From Punctularia strigosozonata HHB-11173 SS5 (taxonomy: Eukaryota > Basidiomycota > Agaricomycetes > Corticiales > Punctulariaceae), in assembly GCF_000264995.1 (NCBI RefSeq), contig NW_006767440.1, forward strand, positions 1,593,863-1,657,862: a stretch of DNA of 64,000 bases, in the 5' to 3' direction. Shown in pieces: positions 45,416 through 55,487 of this stretch. Under the pieces are notes generated by a model. The model made no database searches. It was given only the letters and a program-made list of their open reading frames with translations, and was not told the origin of the DNA. The first letter of the stretch is position 1. Each line of letters opens with the position of its first letter. The position numbers and the translations under genes are program-made.

Positions 45416-46444
45416 TCAGGATACAGCCAGACAACTGCACAGACAACGTTGTACGTCGAGAACAGATTGCTCTGTACTTGTATTCATAGCTCGTCTCTGG
45501 ACGAGGACGAGAGCCTGGGCTTGTATGACACTTCCACCCCTGGGATCGCACTCCTCGGATCGTTTCACACCCTCCTCTGACGTGTCACCGCAGCTGTCGA
45601 ACGCCATCGACCTGAATACGGGAAGGCCGTCGTTTCCGGTCAACGACAACACATCTTCAACTCTCCCACAGGACGTCATCGTAGTGTTCAGCGCACTCCA
45701 GCGTGAGCGAAGCCAAATTTGGGAGAGTCCACTTCGACCGGCCATCGGTGGAGGGGTTTGTTGTTCAAAAAGCTTTCACGAAGGGTATTCCGGGCGTCAG
45801 AGAAATGCGGACGGTGTGAATGGAGGGCTGCTCTGCGAGGACCTTCCGTAAACCCCAGTGGTTTCCGTGGAGCGTCAATGTCGTCATAGACTTTGAAGGA
45901 AGGAGAAGAATGCTGCCTAAGGGGTACATAACGTGCAGGGGATCCCGTGCTTCATAGTTGAACACGAAGGGGTGCCCTGCGTTCTGGCGGCGCGGGGAAC
46001 ATCTTTTGAAGTAGCGGCCATAGCTCATCAAGCGCAGTCGGTCACGAAGGTACGATAGCGGGGACACGAGCTCCGAGTCCTTCATGAGGTTGAAGCAAGA
46101 GCAGACGATCCAGAATTTGGTATCCCGAAGCGAATCCATCTTGAATGACGGCCCAGCATCGACTTCCATATCGACTTCCTCATCCACATAGACATCGTGT
46201 TCTTGAGGACACACTAGGCAGCCGACCAAAGCGCGTCTAGTCATTTCCATTAGCGGTCCTGGAATAGTGCTTCGTATTTCCGAGCGCGCTCCAACTCGAT
46301 CTGCGTATAGACATATTGAGGGGGAGCCAACAAGTCAAGGAGAGCGTGTGTGGCGGGCTGTGACGGGGATCCGATTCCGGAGAATCGCGACTTGCTGCAC
46401 ATCTTTTTGGACCACGTCAACACGTCAGGATTCATTCGATTCAA
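45416..46444 (-). pseudogene. Possible relic of an F-box/leucine-rich type gene
   Basis: On the minus strand, frames at 46444-46250 (LLDLLAPPQYVYTQIELERARKYEALFQ), 46250-45765 (a 161-codon stretch ending with SMTTLTLHGNHWGLRKVL) and around 45745-45660 (LPNLASLTLECAEHYDDVLWE) look like successive pieces of one leucine-rich protein. They lie in different frames with stops between and no clean GT-AG introns. Spacing of leucines recalls the C-terminal part of fungal F-box proteins. Family placement is weak; unresolved introns are the alternative to decay. Confidence 0.3.
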
Positions 46445-48189
46445 CCTCCAGCGTTTCTGTCGAGACCATGTACTCTTTGCTGAGCGTAGACGAAGAGAAC
46501 TTCAGCTGTATGCTAGGACATCTCTTCGACAGTGACTCCCGCAACGGCGTGATCCGAAATCGACTTGCGCATTCGTGTCCCGGCGCACTTTGATGGAGAT
46601 GACTTCCTCATTGGACGTCCTTCTGTTCATCCGCCGTGTCTGCAAACATTGCAGTAGACAGCTCTTCTCGAGGCTGAAAACGGAAGAGTCGCGAACGGGA
46701 AAAGGAGTGTTTTTTGTGCAGGTAACGTTCGCGTCTTCAGGTTCATACCGACACGAGGTGGAGACTGACTGCGTCGCCCCTCCTCCCTATCAGTCTCATC
46801 AGATCACGGAAGTCATTCTCGGATTCGCCACGTCCGTCGCGGACCTTGCTTCCCTGCGTCCAGAATTTCTCGTGCTGACGCACAACTCCTCAACCATGGC
46901 TACCGTATTCCTCGTTCCGCGCCCTAGAGCATCGTGAACATCCAAACCATCTAAACTGTGTTGGCAACCTGCCTACCGATATTACGCCTTCGACACCGTC
47001 TGGTGGCTGTGTAAGACGCCCCAGCCTGTTGAAATCTCGAGAGGGAGTACTCCTGGCCTAACGCCCCACAATTCGCTGGAAGCTTCAATTGTGGTTGTCT
47101 GACCCTGGAACCAACTGACATCATGGGGATTAGGACGGTTCGAATGTGTGCATGGTGGAAAACGCACGATTTTTACGACCTTAGTCTTGGAGGCGTTACC
47201 CCACCACGCATGCCCCGGCTCCGAACCGAGCTAGTACGACGAACGAACTGGTCGCGTTGCACATTATACTACAGGTCTTGCTCTGCGTCATATCTTGCCC
47301 AAATAAAATTTCTGAGGAAGCCAGCTGTATCGGCGAACAGGGCGTGGTTTTTCGAACAAGGAGGTGGCGCATCGATGTTCCACGGCCACCTGGGACGCTG
47401 GAAAGAAGAATATATTACAGCGTGACCTGCTCTGCGCTAAAAGCTGAAGGGGGCAATAAGACAAGATGTCATCGTTGACTTCACTCTGCGTCGAACGCCG
47501 TGGACAATCGCCGTACCAGCATTATGCGGACTAGGACCGATAGGAATACGGCGATCTTCCGTCTTGCCCGCACCGTTGCCTCGTCGGAAGAATATTAGAA
47601 GATTACTGCGATGCATTCAGCTGGCATAGTCAGCCACTGCTCAAGACGAACACTCACGACAGTGATACTCGTCAGAAAATCAATGCGCCCCACGGTTCGT
47701 GTCGCAATTTCTCCCGGTTGAGTCTCCTTGTACCCGTTTCCCCGAAAGGTATGTTCGAGACAAGGGTGGCAAGAGTGGCGGCAGCGGCGACAGGGCTTCG
47801 GCAGCCGATACTCATTGACTGCGTGTGACAAGGTGCGATAGACATCCCAACAAATTCTCGGATGTCAATAACGTTCTACACAGTCCATGGAGTGCTGCAC
47901 GGATATGATATAAAGGCCAGTGTGCTGTGTAGGTTTGTAAGTTCTAAGTTCGGTTGGGATATTCCGATTGTGGGAAATATCCCCATCGATCCACGTACGA
48001 ACCTGTCTTCCAGCAATCCTACCGGCCTGCCCTATGTGGCGTCCGCAACCTGGCCCTTTCTTGGACGACGCTGATTATCACGTTCATGGTCATCGGTCCA
48101 AACTCTTGGATATTCTGAACACCGTTGATATCATTCTTCCTGGTCTCTGAGGAATCGCGTCAAACCGAGCCCCTTCGCCACATGATAAC
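46445..48189. other. Intergenic, no secure gene
   Basis: A 120-codon plus-strand frame at 46575-46937 has some coding character (EVILGFATSVADLASLRPEFLVL) but no partner exons. The rest shows only short frames. The last part should contain the F-box B promoter. Confidence 0.4.
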
Positions 48190-50110
48190 ATGGTATTCAC
48201 AACGTGAGTTGACCGTCCCAATTCCGACGTGGAACATAGGTTCTGACACACATCTTAGCTTTTCTCGGTTCACGCCTATGGCGCCGCCCAAGGAGTGGAG
48301 AATCTTAAGGATCAACCTATCCTCGGAGAATCATGGAATCCTCAAAAGCAGTGGATCGTCAACGACACCGTGCATTTCAAACTGCCCCGTCCACACTCTC
48401 CCTGTGGAATTGCTTATCGAGATCTTCTCATATCTTCCGCCACATGGTGCAACACAGAGGAGTAATCCCGCAGTGGCATCGGTATGCTGGTGGTGGCGCT
48501 CAGTGGCACATCAGACGCGGTCACTATGGAACGTGGCCCAAAACGGCTGGCCCCAACGATCTCTTGCCCATCTGAATTACGAGTTCACATCAAATTTCCC
48601 TATCCACGTACGGTGGAACGAAGAGCTTTCTTGGCTTTCGCTATACTATCACGAAGATGAGGAGCTACGAATGCTTCTGTCGGAGCAGTTGCACCGCATC
48701 GCAATTATGGAGTTAACAGCGCCATCGGATTTTCTGGACAATATGACTGACGGCGCCTCTGAGCTGCCGCTACTGAGGAAGCTCTGCTTTAAGGAAATAT
48801 CCTTAGGTTCCCAGTCGATTATGCCCTCGTGGTACGGCAAAAAGGCTCCGCGCCTGGAGATTCTTTCTTTACAGGGTGCGCCAGTGCCATGGCAATCGAC
48901 CTTTATCCAGTCGGCAGCCTCTCACCTCCGGAAACTGGAGGTCCGGTACCCTCGTGGAGAACGGTGCGAGGTTGATAGCTTCCTCGAGTGCCTGGAGAGC
49001 ATGTCGGCGCTGGATAGTCTTGTATGGGAAGGGCATCTTCCGCACGCAACCGCTGGGAAAGTACTGGAGCCACCCATCAGGGTGCATATGCCCCGTCTCC
49101 GCAACCTCCGCTTGGCTGGAGAAATATGGAGCTGTGCCGGTATCGTACAGAGTCTTTCCTGCGGTGGACCGGTTAGGGTGAGCGTTTCCGTAGAAGGCGG
49201 TCCTGATTCTGCGGCCTGCTCCTCCATGCTCGACATCGTCAAGTCGTTTTACGGAAAAGGGGCCGGTTACGAAACCCAGTTGTCCCTCGCCGTCTCGAAG
49301 GACGTTTTTGCGATCGGAGTCGGCCGGCCTCGGCCTCAGGATTATCCTACCAATATGAAATGGTGTTACCATTTATACATGTATGTGGCATTTCACGATC
49401 TTCCTCCAACCAGCACCGGCCCGCATGTCGCACGATGCCTTGCTTCACAATATCCGGCTTTCGACTATCATTCACTCCTGATAAACGGCGCGGACATTCA
49501 TGATGTGAACCTGTGGTGTACTCTGCTCGGATACCGTGAAAACATGGATCAAGTCAGGTCTTTGATCCTGGTGGGGAGTTCCACGATTACGTCCATGTTC
49601 GGCGCCATTTCCGAGTATCGACAAGGAGGCATGCATGTCCTACCGTCGCTCGAATCTATTGACCTCGTGGACACGTCGTCCACAATAGGATTCCCTTGGA
49701 TCCGATCTCTGGAAGAGGAAGCCAGGATTCGTACCTGTTTCCAGTTTCATGCGCTTCACACAATTCGTATCAAGCAGCACGGATTCATGGGTGCCTGTCG
49801 TCATGCATGCTGGCGTAAAGTCGTGGCGCTCATTGTACGGATGAATCTGGTCAGAAGGATGCAAAGATTCGTTCCTGTCGTCGAATGTGACGCGTGGGCT
49901 TCGACTAGGCCCCGGCGGGGCTACAACTGCTATTTCGCGGACCTTATCGGGCACGATGGCCTTGATATGGGTGAACGATCTTGGCCTTGGAGAGAAGGGG
50001 GAACATGGGAGGGTTTGGCAATGACCGCCCTCGCGTCGTCGGGTGACTGGTCTTCCTCAGCCACGGTTCTTCCCCAGATTGATTTCTATGCTCCACCGAA
50101 AACTCATTGA
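48190..50110 (+). CDS. F-box protein B with leucine-rich C-terminal region
   Basis: Exon 1 (48190-48203, MVFT) and exon 2 (48259-50110) join over a 55-nt intron to 621 aa. The F-box is better kept than in protein A: VHTLPVELLIEIFSYLPP followed by VCWWWRSVAHQTRSLW (about 48-100). This Skp1-binding segment would place it in an SCF ubiquitin ligase, with the leucine-rich remainder as substrate reader (LPLLRKLCF, APRLEILSL, LRNLRLAGE). It shares with protein A the short first exon, the FAIGVGRPRP block and the PWPWREGGTWEGL and IDFYAPP ending. A Tc1/mariner element lies 50 bp after the stop, within the likely 3' UTR. Confidence 0.85.
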
Positions 50111-50160
50111 TACATTGGGAACACTACTATGCCGTCTCTATCCCGACAAAATGTTACGTA

Positions 50161-51435
50161 CTCGTTCCCGCAAAAAGTATGGAAACGCCAGCACGTGATT
50201 GACGCGCGGTTCTCCTCCTCGCCTTTCCGCATGGCTCCTCGCGGTACAACTGAGTTTACCCCTTCGAAAAGGGGACGTATACTTGCGCTTAGAGAAGAGG
50301 GATATACATACCAGCAAATTTCAGAGAAAGTTGGAGCCTCTGCATCAGCATGCCAGAAGACTGTTCGACGTGATCAGATCTACCATACCCGACAATCCCT
50401 GCCCAGGTCTGGACGGCCACGCACTCTCACCGACCGGGATCGTCGCCGAATCATCCATACGGCTCGAAAACATCGCTTTGATACATATCATGCCATTTCG
50501 GACCGTGTCGGGACTGTGTCTGCCCGCCAAGTTCGGCAGGCTTTGCAAGAAGCTGGTTATCACCGACGAATAGCACGCCGAAAATTCTTTCTCACGGCTG
50601 TAGCTGCAAAAAAGCGACTTGCCTGGGCTAGAGCCAACTCAGGAAGGGACTGGGGTTCAGTAGTATGGACAGATGAAAGCTCTATTGAGCTGGGAGAGCG
50701 TCCTGTGCACCGCAAGGTCACCCGGCTACCTGGAGAAGAATTTCTGCTTGACACGATTCAGCCCACATTCCGTAGTGGCAGGAAATCGATCATGGTATGG
50801 GGCTGTATCTCTTACAAGAAGAAGGGCCCTCTCATCATCTTGGAGAAGCCGCCGACAGTACCGGGTGCAAAGGGAAGGGGAGGGCTAGGTGGCAAGGAGT
50901 ATGTTGAACAGGTCCTTCGAGGCCTGCTATCGACATATGTCAGGCAGCTATCACACGAGCAGGGAAGGGAGATTCTGGTTGTGGAAGATGGAGCACCAGC
51001 GCACCGAAGTGCCCTTGCAAATCAGGCCCGTTCGCAACTCGGTATCAAGTCACTGCCGCATCCAGCAAGTTCACCGGATCTCAATCCCATTGAACCAATC
51101 TGGCTATTACTCAAGAGTTGTGTGGCAGATATTCAGGGTTCCTCCCGATCCATTGAGGCCCTCCAATCGGCTGTGAGGGAGGCTTGGGATGGCATATCAG
51201 ACAAGGATGTTGAGAGGCATACATCTCAGATGGATGCACGTGTAGAAGCAGTCAAAAAAGCTCGAGGCTGGCATACCAAGTTCTGAGTCCTTAGCATAGA
51301 TCCATACACTGTATAGTTTATATTAACATGGGTATACTTGCCATTACTATGTGCGCTCGTGAGTTGGAACCTCCACTTTGTGCGATATGCATGGGGATTG
51401 TGGCTGTGCGTTTCCATACTTTTTGCGGGAACGAG
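50161..51435 (+). mobile_element. Tc1/mariner-type DNA transposon, apparently complete
   Basis: A 1,275-bp element with perfect 28-bp terminal inverted repeats at 50161-50188 and 51408-51435 (outer end CTCGTTCCCGCAAAAAG). TA dinucleotides flank it at 50159-50160 and 51436-51437, the target duplication expected of the superfamily. It encloses one intact transposase frame with a DD34E triad. Perfect end repeats and an open frame point to recent arrival. Confidence 0.95.
50231..51286 (+). CDS. Tc1/mariner transposase (DD34E)
   Basis: 351 aa from the ATG at 50231 inside the element; the frame extends upstream past the inverted repeat to an ATG at 50129, which lies outside the element and is rejected. 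The N-terminus has two helix-turn-helix parts: KRGRILALREEGYTYQQISEKVGAS, then a paired-like segment from RSGRPRTLTDRDRR on. The catalytic domain has Asp in VVWTDESS, Asp in VVEDGAPAH and Glu in DLNPIEPIW. Exactly 34 residues separate the last two, giving DD34E. The enzyme cuts at the end repeats and inserts into TA. No break is visible. Confidence 0.95.
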   Translation: MAPRGTTEFTPSKRGRILALREEGYTYQQISEKVGASASACQKTVRRDQIYHTRQSLPRSGRPRTLTDRDRRRIIHTARKHRFDTYHAISDRVGTVSARQVRQALQEAGYHRRIARRKFFLTAVAAKKRLAWARANSGRDWGSVVWTDESSIELGERPVHRKVTRLPGEEFLLDTIQPTFRSGRKSIMVWGCISYKKKGPLIILEKPPTVPGAKGRGGLGGKEYVEQVLRGLLSTYVRQLSHEQGREILVVEDGAPAHRSALANQARSQLGIKSLPHPASSPDLNPIEPIWLLLKSCVADIQGSSRSIEALQSAVREAWDGISDKDVERHTSQMDARVEAVKKARGWHTKF

Positions 51436-51552
51436 TACACCGTGTAATCAATGCGTCCATTGATGCTCCGCTATATTCGAAAGGCAAGACTGCCAACTAC
51501 GTTGGGACCAATACATTCTGATAACGTTTGGGAAACAGCATCACACTAATTG

Positions 51553-53859
51553 TCACATAAGGGTAGATGCACCGACGGCTACAGCAGCCATGTAGACGGC
51601 GACCATTGTCGCCCGAGTTCGACGCCCATACGTTGCGTTTTGAGCGTGCTTCTCCTCCTCCTCTCCCATCGTCTTCAATCCTTGCTCCGCCTCTTGTGCC
51701 CTCGTCGCTGCTTCCTCCGCACGCGCATCCGCTTGGGCGATCCGCGCGCTCGCGTCTCTGGCCAGTGCAGCCGCCGCCTTCGCCTTTTCCTCAATCTCCC
51801 GAGTCCTCGCCTCCGCCATCGAGAGTTGCACCCTCGCCTCCCTTGCTGACTTCTCCGCCTCGCGGATCTTGATTTGAGCCGTTTGTAGCTTGCTCTCGGC
51901 TTCCCGCGCCTTCCACTCTGCCTTCGCAGCTCGAGCATTGGCCTCCATCATCTTCTCCTTCACAACGTCGCTCTGTGCCTGCCCATCCAGCAACCTCCCC
52001 TTAAAGGAGTCCATCTGCGACTGAAGCACGCGAGTTTTCTCGTCTGCCTGGCGGGCTCTCGCAAGTGCTTCAGCCAGACGAGAGCTCGCTTCCTCAACGC
52101 GTACATCTGCGGCGCGTGAGCGGGCTTCCGCCTTCTCGGCCCTGCTATACGATCGTCCGATCCGCAAATCGGAGTCCCTCAGACGAGCGACGGCCTCTTG
52201 GTTGCGCGTCTCCGCATCATGCGCCCTCTTCTCGGCGTCTTGAAGGCGGAGCTTCGCATCGCTCGCCTGCCTTTCCGCTTCCATGGCCATCTCGTCCGCC
52301 TCTACGACCTGCCTCTCAAGTTGTTCGACCTTGGCGCGAGCTTCCTCCACCATCTTCTCCGCCGAAAGGGCCCTCGCGTCCGCTTCGGCGACCCGCATCG
52401 CAGAGCCGAGTGCCCTGGCTTTCGCCTCGCCGGCTCGAAGGCCGGCTTCCAGAGCTTGGTCTTCTGCAGCCTGGCGTCGCGCATCCGCTTCCGCCGTCCG
52501 CGCGTTGGCCTCCCGTACCAGCGCATCGGCATTCGCCGCTCGTTCCTCGGCATCCAGTGCGCGGGATTCCGCATCGCGCACGATGCATTCCTGTTCAGCT
52601 AGCTCTCGTCGAACTTCTCGCAGCTCGGATGCCGCCGCACGTATTCCGGATTCCAGCCCCGCGACTCGTGCGGCTAACGCGAGCGCTTGCGCCTCAGCGT
52701 CCTTTCCCCGTGTTTCCAGCTCACGAGCTCGAGCGTGGGCGTCCTGAAGCTGAATGTCCAAGTCCGCAGCACGGGTTGTCGCATCCAGCGCGCGCTGTTC
52801 CGCAGCCTCGAACTTGACCTCGGCCTCCTCCACCTCGGCCTTCGCCAGCCGCATCGTCGTCTCAATCTCGTCGACGCGGTCATAAGCGTCTTGAACGCGC
52901 CCCAGCGATTCTTGCGCCATCGCCTCCGCGGCGTGAACTCGGCGGTCGGCCTGGTGCAACCTCGCTTCGGCCTCCTCAGTTCGCGCGTCAGCTTCGTCAG
53001 CCCGCACGAGAGCGGCACGAGCCATGGCCTTCGCGTCTTCCGCCCTGGCATTCCCTTCCGCAAGCTTTGCCTGCATAGCTTGGACGGATTGGCGCGCTTC
53101 GTCGGCGGCTCGCTGGGCGATACGTTCCCTATCCTCGAGTTCTGCCATTCGGGCGACCATCTCCTTCACCCTAGCTTCCGCCTCCGCAGCTTGGATGCGA
53201 GCGGCTTCGGCCTGAGTCTCCGCTGCCTGGGCTCTCGCGTATGCTTCGTCGGCCTTGTCTATCGCTTCAGCCTCCCTGGCCTTCGATTCTTCCGCCGCCC
53301 TCTGATGTTCTTCAGCCAACCGGCGAGCGTCTTTCTCTCTGGCCTCCGCGCTGCTGGCCCTCTCTTCCGCGATCCGCGCAGCGTTCTCCACCTCAGCCGT
53401 CCGTTGCTCTGTAGCGACGGCCCTCCCGTCCGCCAGTGAACGGGCCTCGTCCACCTCCTTCTGCAGCTCCTCCGCCCTTCGTTCGGCAATCCTCGCCTTT
53501 GCCTCAGCAGCGGCGATCGCCTCCGCCTCCCTCACGCTCGCGGCCTCCGCGTTCCTCGCGTTCGCAGCAGCCACCTCCCTCTCCAATTCCTCCGCTCGAC
53601 GTTCGGCTGCCTCCTTCTCCGCGATGCGCTCTCGGAGGAGCTCCTGGAGCGCGGCGTTACCGGACCGGCCGGCGAGTACCTCCGCTTCGAGGTCCTTAAG
53701 GCGCTTCTTCCGCAGTGAACCGCCGAAGCCGAGCTTGGCCTTGATGCGGTCGCGCATACGATCCGGGGCGGCGGTCTTGGTGGACGGGGCGAGCGAGAGG
53801 ACGTCTGTGCTGGTTGCCGGGGGAGAGGATGATGTTGCGGGGTTATTGTTGATGCTCAT
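51553..53859 (-). CDS. Long coiled-coil protein with C-terminal hydrophobic segment, 768 aa
   Basis: One uninterrupted frame of 768 aa from the ATG at 53859 (MSINNN). Six codons upstream are open but lack an ATG. After a Ser/Thr/Pro-rich N-terminus (1-35) and a basic stretch (RIKAKLGFGGSLRKKRLK), residues about 55-735 are almost pure Ala/Glu/Arg coiled coil (AEERASSAEAREKDARRLAEE is typical). The last 20 residues, TMVAVYMAAVAVGASTLM, form one hydrophobic segment that could anchor it in a membrane by the tail. Composition resembles golgin-like or tethering coils, but no named family can be assigned. The stop lies about 120 bp beyond the Tc1/mariner element. Confidence 0.82.
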   Translation of the reverse strand: MSINNNPATSSSPPATSTDVLSLAPSTKTAAPDRMRDRIKAKLGFGGSLRKKRLKDLEAEVLAGRSGNAALQELLRERIAEKEAAERRAEELEREVAAANARNAEAASVREAEAIAAAEAKARIAERRAEELQKEVDEARSLADGRAVATEQRTAEVENAARIAEERASSAEAREKDARRLAEEHQRAAEESKAREAEAIDKADEAYARAQAAETQAEAARIQAAEAEARVKEMVARMAELEDRERIAQRAADEARQSVQAMQAKLAEGNARAEDAKAMARAALVRADEADARTEEAEARLHQADRRVHAAEAMAQESLGRVQDAYDRVDEIETTMRLAKAEVEEAEVKFEAAEQRALDATTRAADLDIQLQDAHARARELETRGKDAEAQALALAARVAGLESGIRAAASELREVRRELAEQECIVRDAESRALDAEERAANADALVREANARTAEADARRQAAEDQALEAGLRAGEAKARALGSAMRVAEADARALSAEKMVEEARAKVEQLERQVVEADEMAMEAERQASDAKLRLQDAEKRAHDAETRNQEAVARLRDSDLRIGRSYSRAEKAEARSRAADVRVEEASSRLAEALARARQADEKTRVLQSQMDSFKGRLLDGQAQSDVVKEKMMEANARAAKAEWKAREAESKLQTAQIKIREAEKSAREARVQLSMAEARTREIEEKAKAAAALARDASARIAQADARAEEAATRAQEAEQGLKTMGEEEEKHAQNATYGRRTRATMVAVYMAAVAVGASTLM

Positions 53860-54603
53860 AGTGAGTAGAACTTGCAATCTGGTAGCAGGGTAGCGTCAGT
53901 TGAATAATCATACGCTTGAACGGGACGTCATTTCGTACCGTAGTGGTGGTATGAAGCTGGTGGTTCAGGTCGGACGGTGTCGCGAGCTGCGCTGATACTT
54001 ATGGTGAACACGACCATGGGACTCTGTGCTGTGGGGCGCAATGCATGCTTAACACGCCTACAAAGAGGATCCATAACTCCAGCGCGTTCTCGGGGCAGAA
54101 GACAGGACCTGGAATCTCGTTGCATGATGTGGCGGTGCTCGCGGAAGGGCGGGTGTACGGCATGCGTGAACCCTCAAAGGTTCAACGTGTTCACGGCGCG
54201 TCCACAGCGGAAATGAGGGTACAATCGCCTGTTGTGGGTGGCAGCGTCTTCATTTCGTGCTAATCGCCTGCAAGACATCCGTTGATGGGATGGTCGCACT
54301 CTGGCCAAGATACACGTACGAACTACCATTCGCCTGGAGCGGCTTGAGGCGATGATCCACACCCGAGTCCAGTCGTATCAGAGCACTGTAGTCGGGAGGA
54401 CAGGCTGGAATGAACGAAGCTCTTGTCGGCACGATACCTGGACCGATGTAAATAGCAGTCAGACGTGCCCGGTGTGACTGTAGAGATCGTGATGAAAACT
54501 GGTACGAATCAGCTACGGAGAGCATCTCCTTCCATGCTCTGAGCAATCGAAAACATCAGGCAGATGCGTAGGATTCGATGTCAAGTTGGAGTGTGAATAC
54601 AAA
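53860..54603. other. Intergenic, no gene recognised
   Basis: Promoter side of the 768-aa gene and 3' flank of the 219-aa gene. A 98-codon minus-strand frame at 54250-54546 (IYIGPGIVPTRASFIPACPP...) has some protein character but no ATG and no identified partner exon. Confidence 0.4.
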
Positions 54604-55332
54604 TCACAGAAAGCACTGTACTTCTATTTGCGCAGCACGGACAGAATTCGTCCACCCCGGAAACCTTGAGAGCAGGAGTAATCGTTAACGCCAAGGAGAC
54701 GTATCAACCACCATTCGAGCTTTCATGACTCACCTCGCTTCCGCACACAACATCAGCATGTCCCCCGACTTCAGCTGTTTAATGAATTCGTGATGGCGCT
54801 CCAACGTCATTTCTTTCCTCTGCCACCGCTTATCCGCGTGAAGGTTGACATAATACCGTAATGGGTCGCCCGAGCAGTGACGGTCCAAGACGACCTGGTC
54901 CAGGGGCACGTCGGCCGCCTCCCTGTCGCAAACGCGGAGGTCGATCCAGGTCCAGCTGTTATTGTGCGTCCCCTTGTCTTCGGGAAAGCTGCTCCATCCT
55001 TGATCGTGGCTCTCCGTGACGATGGTGACCTTCACAATGGACTCTGGGCGAGGTATCGGCGGCGTCCGAACGAGGACGCGCGAGTGAGCAAGGTTGCTCG
55101 CCGAGACGGTGCGCGGCAGTTGTTCATCGAGCCGGCGCGAGTAGCGGGTGTAGTATTCGGCCTCGTGCAAAATCTGGTCGACGAGCTCGATGGGTAGCAG
55201 GTGGAGGAGGCTGAGTCGGACGGTGACGATGTCGGCGCGGGACGGATTGTGGAGAGGGGAAGACGGGCGATTCGGAGAGGTCGCGCCTAGTAGCGACGAG
55301 ACTCCAGAAGCTACGAGCGATAGTACGTTCAT
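54604..55332 (-). CDS. F-box-like protein of unknown function, 219 aa
   Basis: Exon 1 (55332-54734) and a short exon 2 (54664-54604) join over a 69-nt GT-AG intron to 219 aa. Residues about 45-70 (LLHLLPIELVDQILHEAEYYTRYSRR) resemble the start of an F-box. The middle has RTPPIPRPESIVKVTIVTESHDQGWSSFPEDKGTHNNSWTW and the end RFPGWTNSVRAAQIEVQ. I recall similar hypothetical proteins in Agaricomycetes, but no function is known to me. The ATG at 55332 is the first in frame; the open frame begins at a TTG five codons earlier. No membrane segment. Confidence 0.78.
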
Positions 55333-55487
55333 CGTGGTGTCTGTCAACGCGACGGTGATGGTGCGGGATGGTGAGGAATTTCGGACTCAAACCTTTGGGA
55401 GGAGTGTGATAATACTTATCAGGGCAGGGAAGCCAAGGACAGAAAAACGACATCGGCACATGATCGTGGGAAAGTACGATTTCTATG

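Noticed and set aside
50129-50230. Upstream ATG extending the transposase by 34 codons
   Set aside because: It lies outside the element's inverted repeat, in host DNA, so it cannot be the element's own start.
51550-53893. Several plus-strand frames up to 250 codons
   Set aside because: Shadows of the 768-aa coiled-coil gene; Ala/Glu repeats keep all frames open.
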